NCBI GenBank assembly: GCA_021713415.1
Contig: JAKJJQ010000001.1
Span: forward strand, 87,469-151,468
Origin: M0027 sp021713415
Lineage (GTDB): Bacteria; Pseudomonadota; Gammaproteobacteria; Francisellales; Francisellaceae
Reading direction: 5' to 3'
DNA: 64,000 nucleotides
Below, piece after piece: positions 45,515 through 54,794 of this stretch (its first letter is position 1; the number at the start of each line of letters is the position of its first letter). Below the pieces are notes generated by a model that saw only the letters and a list, made by a program, of their open reading frames with translations, made no database searches and was not told where the DNA came from. A program made the translations under genes and the position numbers.

Positions 45515-46252
45515 GACATTGATCAATTTATCTACTGATTTTTTGTTAGGTTTATCTTGATCTTCTATATATGATAATACCTGATTTAGCAGTTTTTCGC
45601 TAGAAGTTAAGAAATAAAGTGATTGATTAGGATTATTAATTAACCATTCAGTAAGCTTTTTGATTAAGTTATCTTTGTTGTATTTTAGTAGAAATTCAAA
45701 TAATAGTTCAGGGTTAAGTTGCGCCATTTGCTCTTTGGTCATGACAGTTAAATCAATTAACTCAAAACTATTAAAGGCGTATTTTTTAGCAAGTTCAACA
45801 TCTTCAAATAGATCATATACTGAATTTGAATAAGGATAGGGCGAAGTTTCACCATGATAAAATACTAAAGTGACTACGATAGGCAGTTTATCATTTCCAG
45901 CATCTAAATGCCCTTGCATAATTTGAATTTCATAAGTTAAGTTTCTAAATGGCATTAAATAACCAGGGCTTGACTGGTGCTCAAAAAGCCAATAAAAATA
46001 GGCATCTTTGCCCTTGATTTGTACCTTATAAAGCATATCACTAGCAAGCTTGCCAAGTGTGTGTTTTATAAATTCGGTAGGCATAGGCTCAAGTGTTGAG
46101 AAATCCACATGCTTAATTAATGACTTTGGTAGATGCGTTTTTAATGAAATTTCTGCCTTTTTCTTATTGCTTAAATTAGCTTTGAATAGGGCGTCGTATG
46201 GTTGAGTAATTGAATCTGATTTTGTCTTTTTAGCCACAATTGGCAAGTCCAT
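45515..46252 (-). pseudogene. rpn paralogue, N-terminal part, cut by assembly gap
   Basis: About 246 residues nearly identical to the protein at 43928-44890 (same MDLPIVAKKTKSDSITQP opening; a few substitutions such as YKVQIKGKD). The C-terminal part is missing only because of the gap; the 3' end at 41917-42007 is a possible match. A frameshifted copy of the small linked gene lies upstream (46305-46519). Confidence 0.85.
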
Positions 46253-46304
46253 TATTAATTGAAGATGATAAGGTTATTATACCATTTTTTAACGAATTAA
46301 TATA

Positions 46305-46519
46305 TTAATCTTCAATACGTTGATAGCCATGACTTTTGCGTGTTTTAATGATTTTTGTAATAAGGCTTTGACCTGATATTTCATCCTTAACAAGGTGAGT
46401 TTGTTGATTGCTAATTTTTGAAAATTTAGAACCCAAGTACAAACAACACAACATTGATCAAGTAAATCTTTGGTCAAGTTAATTAAATAGTAGCGTTTGT
46501 TAGTTTCAAGTCTAATCAT
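46305..46519 (-). pseudogene. Small rpn-linked gene, copy 2, frameshifted
   Basis: The same start as copy 1 (MIRLETNKRYYLINLTKDLL) but after VVCTW one G is missing in the run that reads TGGGG in copy 1 and TGGG here, around 46433-46436. Past the shift the original frame resumes (KSHGYQRIED and a stop at 46305-46307). Without repair the product would be a 76-residue chimera. A sequencing error cannot be excluded. Confidence 0.75.
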
Positions 46520-46709
46520 GAGCTTAAATCCAAAAATACACTGTAATTATATCAAAAATAGTCTCAGAATATCCGTTAAATTAGATGATATGATCTTTTA
46601 AAATTAAAAACGGGAATTTCAGACCATTTAGGGACATATACTTCGTTAGAAAGTCTCTTAAATTAAAGGATTTATTTAATCATCGTTTTTTAGGACAATA
46701 GTTGTAGGG

Positions 46710-46958
46710 TTATATTTTAATGGGGGTTAATGTTTTTTTATTGTCTATTTGATCATCAATCCAATCCATACATTCTTTGATTATGGTATTTTCAGCTAAA
46801 TTTTGTGATGCGTAGTCATCATTCAAATTAAACTGGGGATGATAAACATCATCACTATGAATTGTAATGGAACCACTAGCTGAATAATGTCCATTATCGC
46901 CATATACTGAATAGCTAATTAAACAGTTTCTATATTTTTTAGTCCCATCTTTTCTCAT
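46710..46958 (-). CDS. Hypothetical protein
   Basis: 82 residues, not recognised. It opens MRKDGTKKYRNCLISYSVYG and has an acidic C-terminal helix (IIKECMDWIDDQIDNKK). No signal peptide or membrane segment. GGAGC precedes the ATG at 6 bases. It lies 43 bp after the larger PD-(D/E)XK-like gene on the same strand and may belong with it. Confidence 0.6.
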   Translation of the reverse strand: MRKDGTKKYRNCLISYSVYGDNGHYSASGSITIHSDDVYHPQFNLNDDYASQNLAENTIIKECMDWIDDQIDNKKTLTPIKI

Positions 46959-47001
46959 TAAAAAAGCTCCATATAATCAAAATTTAAATCATATGTTATA
47001 A

Positions 47002-48210
47002 TTATTTTAGTTCATTTTTTGTTGTACAGTGGAAGTGATTATCATAATTAAAAAAGTATACATCACTTGGAGGGAATTCAGTTTTTGGATTCTCAACTAC
47101 TAGTTTAGGGTTATGAATATATTTTGTATGACCATTACCATAACAAATAATACCAGTTAGTTCATTACATATTTTTGGTGGGTTTCCTTGTAGAAATTTA
47201 ATTCCATCATTTTTTGAGTTATTTTTGTTAATCTTACATATAGGGTCTTGATCATACAAAATTTTAACAAGTGAACTGGGATAATGATTACCATTACCCC
47301 AACTGTAAATTAATTTAGTTCGAGCTAACCATTGAGTTAAATCAAGCCATAAATATATTTTTGTATTTTGTGCTTGCAGCTTATTATTTTTAATAAATTT
47401 GGATATTTGGATAGATTTTTTGCCATCTGGTAAAATTTTTGTTCGTAAAATATTAGCTAAATTATTATTAGGAACAAATCCACCTCCTGAATTATTAAAA
47501 ATTTGTTTAAAGTCATCATCATAATAAACAGTTGGGCAATATATCTCTACAAAGAATTGATCGCTTGTATTAGGATTAAAAACTTTTAGATCAACACCAC
47601 CATTATCATACTGATTTGTTGCATTTTCTATAGTAAATCCACTTGTGGAAAAATATTTGCATGCATTAAATTCAGCTAAATCAGAGTAATATTGTTTTTT
47701 CTCATGATGCCAAAAATATAGATCAATTTTACAATCTAACTCATCAATTAACTCTTTTAATAAATTACTACCAGTTACATCTGATAGTGATAACTTATCT
47801 CCAAAATTACTAGGTTTTACCCCTAAATTATAATAGTCAGAGTATGTATTTATACTGCTGTAATTACACTCAATTTCTTTTATAGTTCTCAAAAGTTTGG
47901 CTAAATCATCAATCTCTTTGTTCATATCTAATGCATGATTTTTATACTGTTGAATTGTATTATTTACATCATTAATGTAGTCTGAGTTTATTGATTGATG
48001 AATTATTTTAGTTAAAATATTTTGGTGTTCAGGTAACAAGTGACCAGAAATTTTTTGTGGTAAGGTTGTTATGAATAATTCTAAATCAGAAATTACCTTA
48101 TTTTTTATGATGCTATGATCACAGTATGACTTATAATTTTCTTTAAGTTCAATATATTCATTTATTCGTCTTTTCCACTCAGTAATGAGAAATGATGTAT
48201 TATCTGTCAT
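47002..48210 (-). CDS. Hypothetical protein with PD-(D/E)XK-like segment
   Basis: 402 residues. The N-terminal ~150 residues are helical and probably coiled. In the middle AEFNACKYFSTSGF (E180) is followed by GGVDLKVFNPNTSDQFFVEI-YCP, where D207 and E222 have the spacing of a restriction-endonuclease-like core, but the usual ExK is ExY (Y224). The C-terminal ~170 residues are Asn/Lys-rich and unknown. An orphan nuclease of a defence system is plausible; the changed motif could also mean an inactive fold. It sits at the right edge of the accessory island. Confidence 0.65.
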   Translation of the reverse strand: MTDNTSFLITEWKRRINEYIELKENYKSYCDHSIIKNKVISDLELFITTLPQKISGHLLPEHQNILTKIIHQSINSDYINDVNNTIQQYKNHALDMNKEIDDLAKLLRTIKEIECNYSSINTYSDYYNLGVKPSNFGDKLSLSDVTGSNLLKELIDELDCKIDLYFWHHEKKQYYSDLAEFNACKYFSTSGFTIENATNQYDNGGVDLKVFNPNTSDQFFVEIYCPTVYYDDDFKQIFNNSGGGFVPNNNLANILRTKILPDGKKSIQISKFIKNNKLQAQNTKIYLWLDLTQWLARTKLIYSWGNGNHYPSSLVKILYDQDPICKINKNNSKNDGIKFLQGNPPKICNELTGIICYGNGHTKYIHNPKLVVENPKTEFPPSDVYFFNYDNHFHCTTKNELK

Positions 48211-48241
48211 TTACACTAAAATTCCATTCATATTACAATCA

Positions 48242-48619
48242 TCAAATAGATAGTATTTTCTCTGAAGCTATCCATTGTTGCATACATGAATATCTATATG
48301 TTAGTAACAAATCTTCAGCTTGATTCAAATATTCTTCTTTCACATATAAATATTGACTCCCTTGTACAACAGGTGTGGTGTCACTGTAGTAAAAATAGTT
48401 TTGTGTCCACGGTGGTGATTGCTTTACTATTAAGTTTAGTGAATTAAGCTTATTGAATATACAGCTATCTATAGGGTCAGCTGTGATATGTAGTTTAAAC
48501 TGAGTAGAACCAAGTTGCCAATGATCGCCTTCATGTATTGCTTCATCATATGAATAGCCAGCAGTAAAAGAACTTGATAATAAGGCTAAACTTATAACGG
48601 TATTTTTAATAAATTTCAT
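48242..48619 (-). CDS. Small exported hypothetical protein
   Basis: 125 residues with a signal peptide (MKFIKNTVISLALLSSSFTA, cleavage near residue 20-22). The mature part has two cysteines (SCIF and YSCM) that could form a disulfide. I do not recognise the family. It ends 31 bp before the PD-(D/E)XK-like gene's start on the same strand. Confidence 0.65.
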   Translation of the reverse strand: MKFIKNTVISLALLSSSFTAGYSYDEAIHEGDHWQLGSTQFKLHITADPIDSCIFNKLNSLNLIVKQSPPWTQNYFYYSDTTPVVQGSQYLYVKEEYLNQAEDLLLTYRYSCMQQWIASEKILSI

Positions 48620-48830
48620 CTTACATCCTTATATAATAATTATCTTAAAATCAATAGGTTAATTGAAAAATAATTTATCATATATGTTATACTAAATCAA
48701 CTTAATCGCATAAAATATATCTATAACACCATTATGAATACGACATTCTATATATAAAAAACCATTTTCTTGATTACGCCACTTGATTTGGGTATAGTGA
48801 ATTTAATCAATTTTCACAGATACTTATTCA

Positions 48831-50168
48831 ATGACTGCTTTAGAAAAAAAATCAACCTTCTCCTTGGCATCCATTTATTCTTTTAGAATGTTGGGTTTAT
48901 TTATGATTCTGCCTATATTCACGCTCTACGCACACCAAATTAAAGATGCCACTGCGGTATTAATTGGAGTTGCATTAGGTGTTTATGGATTAACTCAAGC
49001 CTTACTACAAATTGTATTTGGCATGAGTTCTGACAAACTTGGGAGGAAACCAGTAATTATTTTTGGTTTATTACTATTTATCATTGGAAGTATTATTGCA
49101 GCAGAATCTCAAACTATATATGGCATTATTTTGGGGCGAGCCATTCAAGGTGCAGGTGCGATTGGAAGTACATTAACGGCGATGGTGGCTGATACCACCC
49201 AAGAGGAAAATCGAATGAAGGCGATGTCTATAATTGGTATGACTATCGGCTTATCTTTTATTGGTGCTATGATGTTAAGCCCAATTTTAAGCAGCTTCAT
49301 TGGACTATCTGGTATTTTTTGGCTTACTGCATTTTTAGGCTTCATCGGTATTATTATTATATTAACCATTACACCAACATCTAAAGAGCATCTGCTTCAT
49401 CGAGATTGTGGAACAGTATCAAATCAACTGTTAAAGGTTATTACCACACCAGAACTTATAAGATTAAATTATGGCATATTTACTCTACATGCGATCCTAA
49501 CAGCTCTTTTCATTATTATTCCAGTGATACTCACTTCAACTATTAACCTTAAACCAGACTTACAGTGGATAATATACTTGCCAGTACTTATTTTGTCCTT
49601 TGCCCTAATGCTTCCCTTTATTATCATTGCCGAAACAAAAAGAAAAATGAAACCTATTTTCTTGGGTGCAATAGTTTTATTAACTTTGACCCAAGTATTG
49701 CTACTTGGCTTTCATCACAATATCATCTCTATTAGTTTTATATTATTACTGTTCTTTGCAACATTTACTTTCTTGGAAGCATCTTTGCCCTCTCTTGTAT
49801 CTAAAATTGCCCCAGCTGGAAATAAAGGGACAGCCATGGGTATATATTCTAGTCTGCAATTTTTAGGTATTTTTGTTGGTGGTGTTTTTGGAGGAATCAT
49901 CTATCATGTCTTTGGCATAAATGGTATTTTTATTTTTTGTGCTTTACTCTCAGCGCTATGGATTCCTGTTGCTGCTTCAATGAAAAAACCAAAACATTTG
50001 AGTTCTAAAGTTATTCCTTTGCTAAAAATAACCTCTGGGATACAAGATAAACTAGCATCCTTAAAAGGGGTTTCGGATGTAATGGTATGTCCAGATGAGA
50101 TGGTTGCATATCTTAAAATTGATAAGTTACTCTTTGATGAACATGAACTAAAATCTTTAATAAATTAA
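48831..50168 (+). CDS. yajR: YajR-like MFS transporter with C-terminal YAM domain
   Basis: 445 residues. A 12-helix MFS core with motif A in SSDKLGRKPVIIFG and AIQGAGAIGSTLTAMVADTT, then a C-terminal soluble domain (about 395-445): LKGVSDVMVCPDEMVAYLKI-DKLLFDEHELKSLI. This ferredoxin-like YAM domain is the mark of E. coli YajR. The substrate is not known. The ribosome site is weak. It ends 139 bp from a convergent gene. Confidence 0.85.
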   Translation: MTALEKKSTFSLASIYSFRMLGLFMILPIFTLYAHQIKDATAVLIGVALGVYGLTQALLQIVFGMSSDKLGRKPVIIFGLLLFIIGSIIAAESQTIYGIILGRAIQGAGAIGSTLTAMVADTTQEENRMKAMSIIGMTIGLSFIGAMMLSPILSSFIGLSGIFWLTAFLGFIGIIIILTITPTSKEHLLHRDCGTVSNQLLKVITTPELIRLNYGIFTLHAILTALFIIIPVILTSTINLKPDLQWIIYLPVLILSFALMLPFIIIAETKRKMKPIFLGAIVLLTLTQVLLLGFHHNIISISFILLLFFATFTFLEASLPSLVSKIAPAGNKGTAMGIYSSLQFLGIFVGGVFGGIIYHVFGINGIFIFCALLSALWIPVAASMKKPKHLSSKVIPLLKITSGIQDKLASLKGVSDVMVCPDEMVAYLKIDKLLFDEHELKSLIN

Positions 50169-50262
50169 AAAATATATCGATAAAATTATTGATGTAATTT
50201 CAATATTGAATTAACACTCAAATCACAGGCTAGGTCCTTGAAAGAAATATGCAGTGAGACCC

Positions 50263-50295
50263 TGGTAACTCCATTTACCAATTTAATTTTATTTC
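50263..50295 (+). terminator. Possible terminator between convergent genes
   Basis: Hairpin TGGTAA-CTCCAT-TTACCA (50263-50280) followed by an AT-rich tract ATTTAATTTTATTT. The stem is short and the T-run interrupted, so this is a weak candidate for the end of the MFS transcript. Confidence 0.35.
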
Positions 50296-50306
50296 CTTAT
50301 ATTATT

Positions 50307-53141
50307 CTAGTGAGTATAACTAACCTCAGCATCACGCGGTACTTGATGATTAGTAAAGTAAACGTTTACTTGATCACCAGGGTTTAGATTGCTAATTGAA
50401 TGTTGGTAGACGCCGTTACCTGATGGTGTCATATTATAACCACCGATATTCTGACCATTAACATTTATATGTGCAACAGCAAATGGACCTTGATGTTCAT
50501 AATAAACAACAGCTGTATTTTGATTTGTTTTTGCAATACTACTGCTTGCAGTTACAGCTGGTGGGTTGTTATTTGTATTAGTTGATCCAGAAGGGTTATT
50601 ATTGTTACTATCTGTGTTTGAAGTATTGTTACCTTGATGTGTATATGAGATAGGGTTAGCCTGTGCTTGATGCATGGTGGTAAAATGCATTTCAACCTGA
50701 TCACCCGGATTTAATTCTGTTACTTTATGTGAAAGGTTTCCACTTCCATCTGAACTCATACGGTAGCTTCCTTTGTGTTGACCATTGACATAGACATGGA
50801 TATCTGCCCAATCATCATACTGATAATTAATTTGAATGCTTTGGTCATCTAAAGCGGTAATACTTGATTGTTGATTGTTTGAACTTTGGTTTTGGTTATT
50901 GTCTGTATTGCTACTATTACTACCACTATCACTTTGTTGACTATTTGAACCTGAATTACCACTATTACTAGAAGAACTAGTATGCGTATAGTTTAAAGGA
51001 ATAGCAGCGGCTTCCTCTATGGTTGTAAAGTGAGTTTTCACAACATCCCCAGGGTTTAATCCTTCGATAACAAAAGTGAATTTCTCACCATTATGTACCA
51101 TATGATAGCCGCCTTTATCAACACCATTGACATTAATATGAACCACAACAAAGTCACCCTTACCTGTATAATCGTACTCGACTAAGGCTGTGTCATTATC
51201 TAGTAATGTTATATTTGCTTGTGGTTGTGTTTGATCATTATTACTATTGTTTTGTGTATTATCTGTTTGGTTGTTTGTATTATTGTCTGTATTATTTGTA
51301 TTTGATTCAGAATCATTATTTTGATTATCAGTACTATTATCATTCTGATTGGTATTATTATCAGTTGAGTCATTACTTTCGTTTGAATGTTCACCTTGTG
51401 GTAATTGTGTTTTTACTTCACCTTGGTTTTCACCAGATACTTTTTCTGCATCATTTGGCAGCTCTGCTGGAAAAAAAATCTCAATTGATTCACCCATATT
51501 TTTATTAACGATAATTCCCTCTGCACCTTTAACCATTGGACGAACCAAAGCTTTGTTTAAATATAAGTTAACACGCTTATATTCCATGCCATTTGCAAGA
51601 TTAGTAATATCCATTTCCATTGGTGATTTAACAACATAATTTTGGTTTGATGCTAAAACAACGTGACTACCATCTTTCTTATTTAAGATAATTGAAAGCA
51701 TGGGTTGTCCAGCTTGATTATTTGGAATTATAACTCGTATGTGATAATTTTTATTATCTTCTTTAAAGACATTAGGTAAATTATTGACATCTTGATTGAT
51801 AGCCCCAAGGGTAATAACGGCCGTTGATGGATTTTCACCATTTGGTGTTGGATCATGTAATGTACCATCTTGTGCTAAAGCATCGTCATAGGCAAATGTA
51901 TAAATTGGATGATCATTGCCAAATGAGTGTAACGCTTTTGCATAAAGGTCATAATGTTGAGCTGCATTTGTTCCTTTCAAGTAATACTTATCTTTATTGT
52001 TAGAGAAATATTGACGATTGAGTATGGTACCATTAGGGGCAGGTAATAAACCTACAACTGTCGCAGAAGATAACTCTCTGATGATAACAGCTTTCGGGGT
52101 GTTGTTGGCTGCATCAAAGTCTCCAACTGCGCCTGAGAAGAAAGGCCTTGAAGAGGTTTGTTTAGGAATGCTAACGCTTCCAAGTCCTTTATCACAAGTA
52201 AAGTTAAAAGGGTAATTTTCTTGATTTGGGTTAGTTGTACCATGACAATATGTATTTGGCCCAGCTCCAGGGATTTCTGAAATATCAATCGTAAGTGTAT
52301 TATTATTGTAGTAACTCCAAATTTCATCGATATAGCTTTGACCGTTAACACCATATTTATTTGTATCAGTGAAGAAATTTTCATCAAAAGGGTCTGTATT
52401 TAAAATGGTATTAATCATTGCTTTACCTGGAGACATAAAGCGCAATATGGTTTTATTATTATTATCAGAAATAAATGATAAAAATAATTTATTCCATTCA
52501 GATGAAGTGTTGGGATTATCATTATTAACAATTTGAATTAAGTCATCAAAAATAACGCCTCGACTATAGCCAAGCCCTGTTGTTTGATAATGGGCTGAAC
52601 CTGATTGGGTAATGCGAATTGGTAAGGAAAAGAAATCAACTGCAGTTGGATTCATCCAAGTCCCTAAATTATTAAATGTATATTCAACCTTATCGTATAA
52701 TGTATAATAATTGCTGTCTTTTGGCATAAAACCATCAGCATCAACAATTTTATTGGTTTTTTGATCTAACATTAAATCCATTGGGTATTTATAGGAAAAA
52801 TACATTCTACCTGAAGCACTTTGCGGTAAAAAAACTTCTCTTAAACCTTGGTCGTTTTGCGGTAGGCTTGATAAACGCACCGTTGCATCAAATGAATTAA
52901 AAAGGGCTGATGAAGTTTCACAAGTTGCATAACCATCAGATTTAAAACTCATATAACAGTTTTCACCCGTTGTTTTGCCTGAGGCATCTAGTTTTTCTGC
53001 TTTAATTAATAAAAATGTGTAGTCATCATCAATGCCACTTTCATTTTTTATTAAGATTGGAAAAACAGGAGCTGCATAACTTAAAGTAATCATGCCAAAC
53101 AAAGAAGATATCGATGAAATAAACTTACTAATTGCCTTCAT
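50307..53141 (-). CDS. Secreted GH64-like beta-1,3-glucanase with three C-terminal repeats
   Basis: 944 residues with signal peptide (cleavage after LSYA, about residue 23). The first ~560 residues resemble glycoside hydrolase family 64 (laminaripentaose-producing beta-1,3-glucanase type): FPILIKNESGIDDDYTFLL, RMYFSYKYPMDL, and WMNPTAVDFFSLPIRIT. Asn/Ser/Thr-rich linkers then separate three ~80-residue modules with the pattern HINVNGVDKGGYHM...LNPGDVVKTHFTT...YTHTS, repeated as YVNGQHKGSYRM...LNPGDQVEMHFTT and HINVNGQNIGGYNM...LNPGDQVNVYFT; these may be CBM56-like glucan-binding domains. Expected to attack fungal or algal glucans outside the cell. Confidence 0.82.
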   Translation of the reverse strand: MKAISKFISSISSLFGMITLSYAAPVFPILIKNESGIDDDYTFLLIKAEKLDASGKTTGENCYMSFKSDGYATCETSSALFNSFDATVRLSSLPQNDQGLREVFLPQSASGRMYFSYKYPMDLMLDQKTNKIVDADGFMPKDSNYYTLYDKVEYTFNNLGTWMNPTAVDFFSLPIRITQSGSAHYQTTGLGYSRGVIFDDLIQIVNNDNPNTSSEWNKLFLSFISDNNNKTILRFMSPGKAMINTILNTDPFDENFFTDTNKYGVNGQSYIDEIWSYYNNNTLTIDISEIPGAGPNTYCHGTTNPNQENYPFNFTCDKGLGSVSIPKQTSSRPFFSGAVGDFDAANNTPKAVIIRELSSATVVGLLPAPNGTILNRQYFSNNKDKYYLKGTNAAQHYDLYAKALHSFGNDHPIYTFAYDDALAQDGTLHDPTPNGENPSTAVITLGAINQDVNNLPNVFKEDNKNYHIRVIIPNNQAGQPMLSIILNKKDGSHVVLASNQNYVVKSPMEMDITNLANGMEYKRVNLYLNKALVRPMVKGAEGIIVNKNMGESIEIFFPAELPNDAEKVSGENQGEVKTQLPQGEHSNESNDSTDNNTNQNDNSTDNQNNDSESNTNNTDNNTNNQTDNTQNNSNNDQTQPQANITLLDNDTALVEYDYTGKGDFVVVHINVNGVDKGGYHMVHNGEKFTFVIEGLNPGDVVKTHFTTIEEAAAIPLNYTHTSSSSNSGNSGSNSQQSDSGSNSSNTDNNQNQSSNNQQSSITALDDQSIQINYQYDDWADIHVYVNGQHKGSYRMSSDGSGNLSHKVTELNPGDQVEMHFTTMHQAQANPISYTHQGNNTSNTDSNNNNPSGSTNTNNNPPAVTASSSIAKTNQNTAVVYYEHQGPFAVAHINVNGQNIGGYNMTPSGNGVYQHSISNLNPGDQVNVYFTNHQVPRDAEVSYTH

Positions 53142-53229
53142 AATAAAAGTCCCTTATTAAGTTACTTAAGATTTTAATATAACATAATAATATATTATTG
53201 TACATATATCTGATTATTTTGGTTTTAGT

Positions 53230-53355
53230 GTGATTGAATTATTTGTTTTTCATTTTAAAAAGATTATGAAAAAGGGTGAAGTGTTAATTAAAAAAGAGTT
53301 AATTGAAGGAAAAAAACAACTTTCTAAAGCAGAAATTTCTAATAATAAATTGTAA
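53230..53355 (+). CDS. Possible small lysine-rich ORF
   Basis: An open frame of 41 codons from GTG 53230 (29 codons from ATG 53266): MKKGEVLIKKELIEGKKQLS and a short tail ending in NNKL. No clear ribosome binding site. It lies in the 228-bp space between the glucanase and the beta-lactamase-fold gene, both on the other strand. It may be chance in AT-rich DNA. Confidence 0.25.
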   Translation: MIELFVFHFKKIMKKGEVLIKKELIEGKKQLSKAEISNNKL

Positions 53356-53369
53356 ATCTATTCCTCTTT

Positions 53370-54662
53370 TTAACTCCGATATTCAGGCTTGGATTCTAAT
53401 TTATCTAAGTACATTAATACTTCTTCATAAATTGCATCAATTGTATGATTTACAACTTGATGATACTGTCCTGTTGCTCCAGCATTTTGTGATAGGGCAA
53501 TGATCGTTTTAGTATTTTTAAAATAGGCATATGTTGTTGCATAACCTAAATAATTACCCGTATACATCCAAATTTGGCCATATTTTTTATCATACATGAC
53601 ACCAACACCTAATCCATAGCAGCCCTTAACTTCTGATAAGCACTTACTATCTATATCTTTATCACTGACATTTTCACCTTTTTTAGAAGGTAATACTAAA
53701 CCGACTTTTTGGATTTTGTCATGCCCTGGGAATAGATTTGTATCAAACCATGCACGAGTTAAGAGTGTTAATGCATGGGTTGTACCAGTTAGGCCACCAG
53801 CTGGACCAACATAATCAAGTGGTACAACGGTTACATCTTGATTTGGACTAAATAATGGTGAATCTAATTCGTTTGCTGTCTCTTCAGGTAAGTAACCATG
53901 TAACATATTACGATAAAGATAAGTGTTATACTGCATGGCATAGTAAATTGGAACACCGTATTTTATTCGTAGTGGTTTGATAATAAATTTTTCTAACATA
54001 CTGCCATAAGATTTTTTAAAATATTTTTCAATGATCATCCCTGCAATAATGTAGTTTGTGTTTGAATAACCCCAGTCTGTACCTGGTTTAAAGCATAAAT
54101 CATCTCGATTACAGCCATTTTTCATTTGGTATTTTGCTGCTAAAGAAACTAATCGATTAAGTGAGTAATTGGTATAGTATGGGTTAATGGTATTTATAAT
54201 TTTAGGCATCGAATACGTGGTGATACCACTGGTCATATTTAATAATTGTTCAGGTGTTACATTACTCCATTGTTGTGGCCATTTATTTTTTGTAAATTTT
54301 TCAGGAAATAGTTTAATTAATGGTGTTTGTAGTGTAATTTTACCTTCATCAACTAATTTTAAAATTAAAGCAGCAGTATACTCTTTTGTAATACTACCGT
54401 ATTGAACGAGATTTTTAGTTGAAGCAAGTTGACCATCTTTTTGTTTAACGCCAGCAACAAAATCACGTGGTTGATCTTCATTAGGTAATAACACACTAAC
54501 TTCTACTGCGGTAACAGGCACATTATTTTGTTTAGCACTATTTAAAAATGTTTTAGTTAAAAGGTTAATATCTCTGTTTAATTCACCACTAGAATTAGCG
54601 AGTGCATTTTGGGAAAAGCCTAAAGTTATTAAAATGACAAATAATGAGATTAGCTTTTTCAT
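53370..54662 (-). CDS. Secreted serine hydrolase, beta-lactamase family
   Basis: 430 residues of the class C beta-lactamase/esterase/DD-peptidase superfamily (PF00144 type). The signal peptide ends near residue 22 (QNALA). The SxxK motif is S90-I-T-K93 (YGSITKEYTAALILKLVDEG), and YxN is in WGYSNTNYIIAGMII. A C-terminal KTG-like motif is not clear. Substrate (peptidoglycan, ester or drug) unknown. It follows the glucanase on the same strand at a distance and is probably a separate unit. Confidence 0.85.
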   Translation of the reverse strand: MKKLISLFVILITLGFSQNALANSSGELNRDINLLTKTFLNSAKQNNVPVTAVEVSVLLPNEDQPRDFVAGVKQKDGQLASTKNLVQYGSITKEYTAALILKLVDEGKITLQTPLIKLFPEKFTKNKWPQQWSNVTPEQLLNMTSGITTYSMPKIINTINPYYTNYSLNRLVSLAAKYQMKNGCNRDDLCFKPGTDWGYSNTNYIIAGMIIEKYFKKSYGSMLEKFIIKPLRIKYGVPIYYAMQYNTYLYRNMLHGYLPEETANELDSPLFSPNQDVTVVPLDYVGPAGGLTGTTHALTLLTRAWFDTNLFPGHDKIQKVGLVLPSKKGENVSDKDIDSKCLSEVKGCYGLGVGVMYDKKYGQIWMYTGNYLGYATTYAYFKNTKTIIALSQNAGATGQYHQVVNHTIDAIYEEVLMYLDKLESKPEYRS

Positions 54663-54794
54663 GTTTTATACCTAATGTTATTATTATATTGGATAACATA
54701 ATTTTAATTATAGAATAATTAAATTAAACCGTATTTTTACGGTATCAAATTTTGGTAATATATGTTGTATTATTGATTTTAAAGGAGATGAAAT

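Noticed and set aside
45437..46252. A 271-residue frame joining an rpn N-terminus to MTPFETDHLKHPMLNLAEV
   Set aside because: It crosses the 10-N gap; the two halves belong to different genes.
39000..48700. Integron or prophage
   Set aside because: No integrase, attI, tRNA att site or phage structural genes; the repeats do not show the usual attC ends.
51206..51508. Plus-strand frame opposite the Asn-rich linker of the glucanase
   Set aside because: Tyr/Leu-rich low-complexity mirror of the linker codons.
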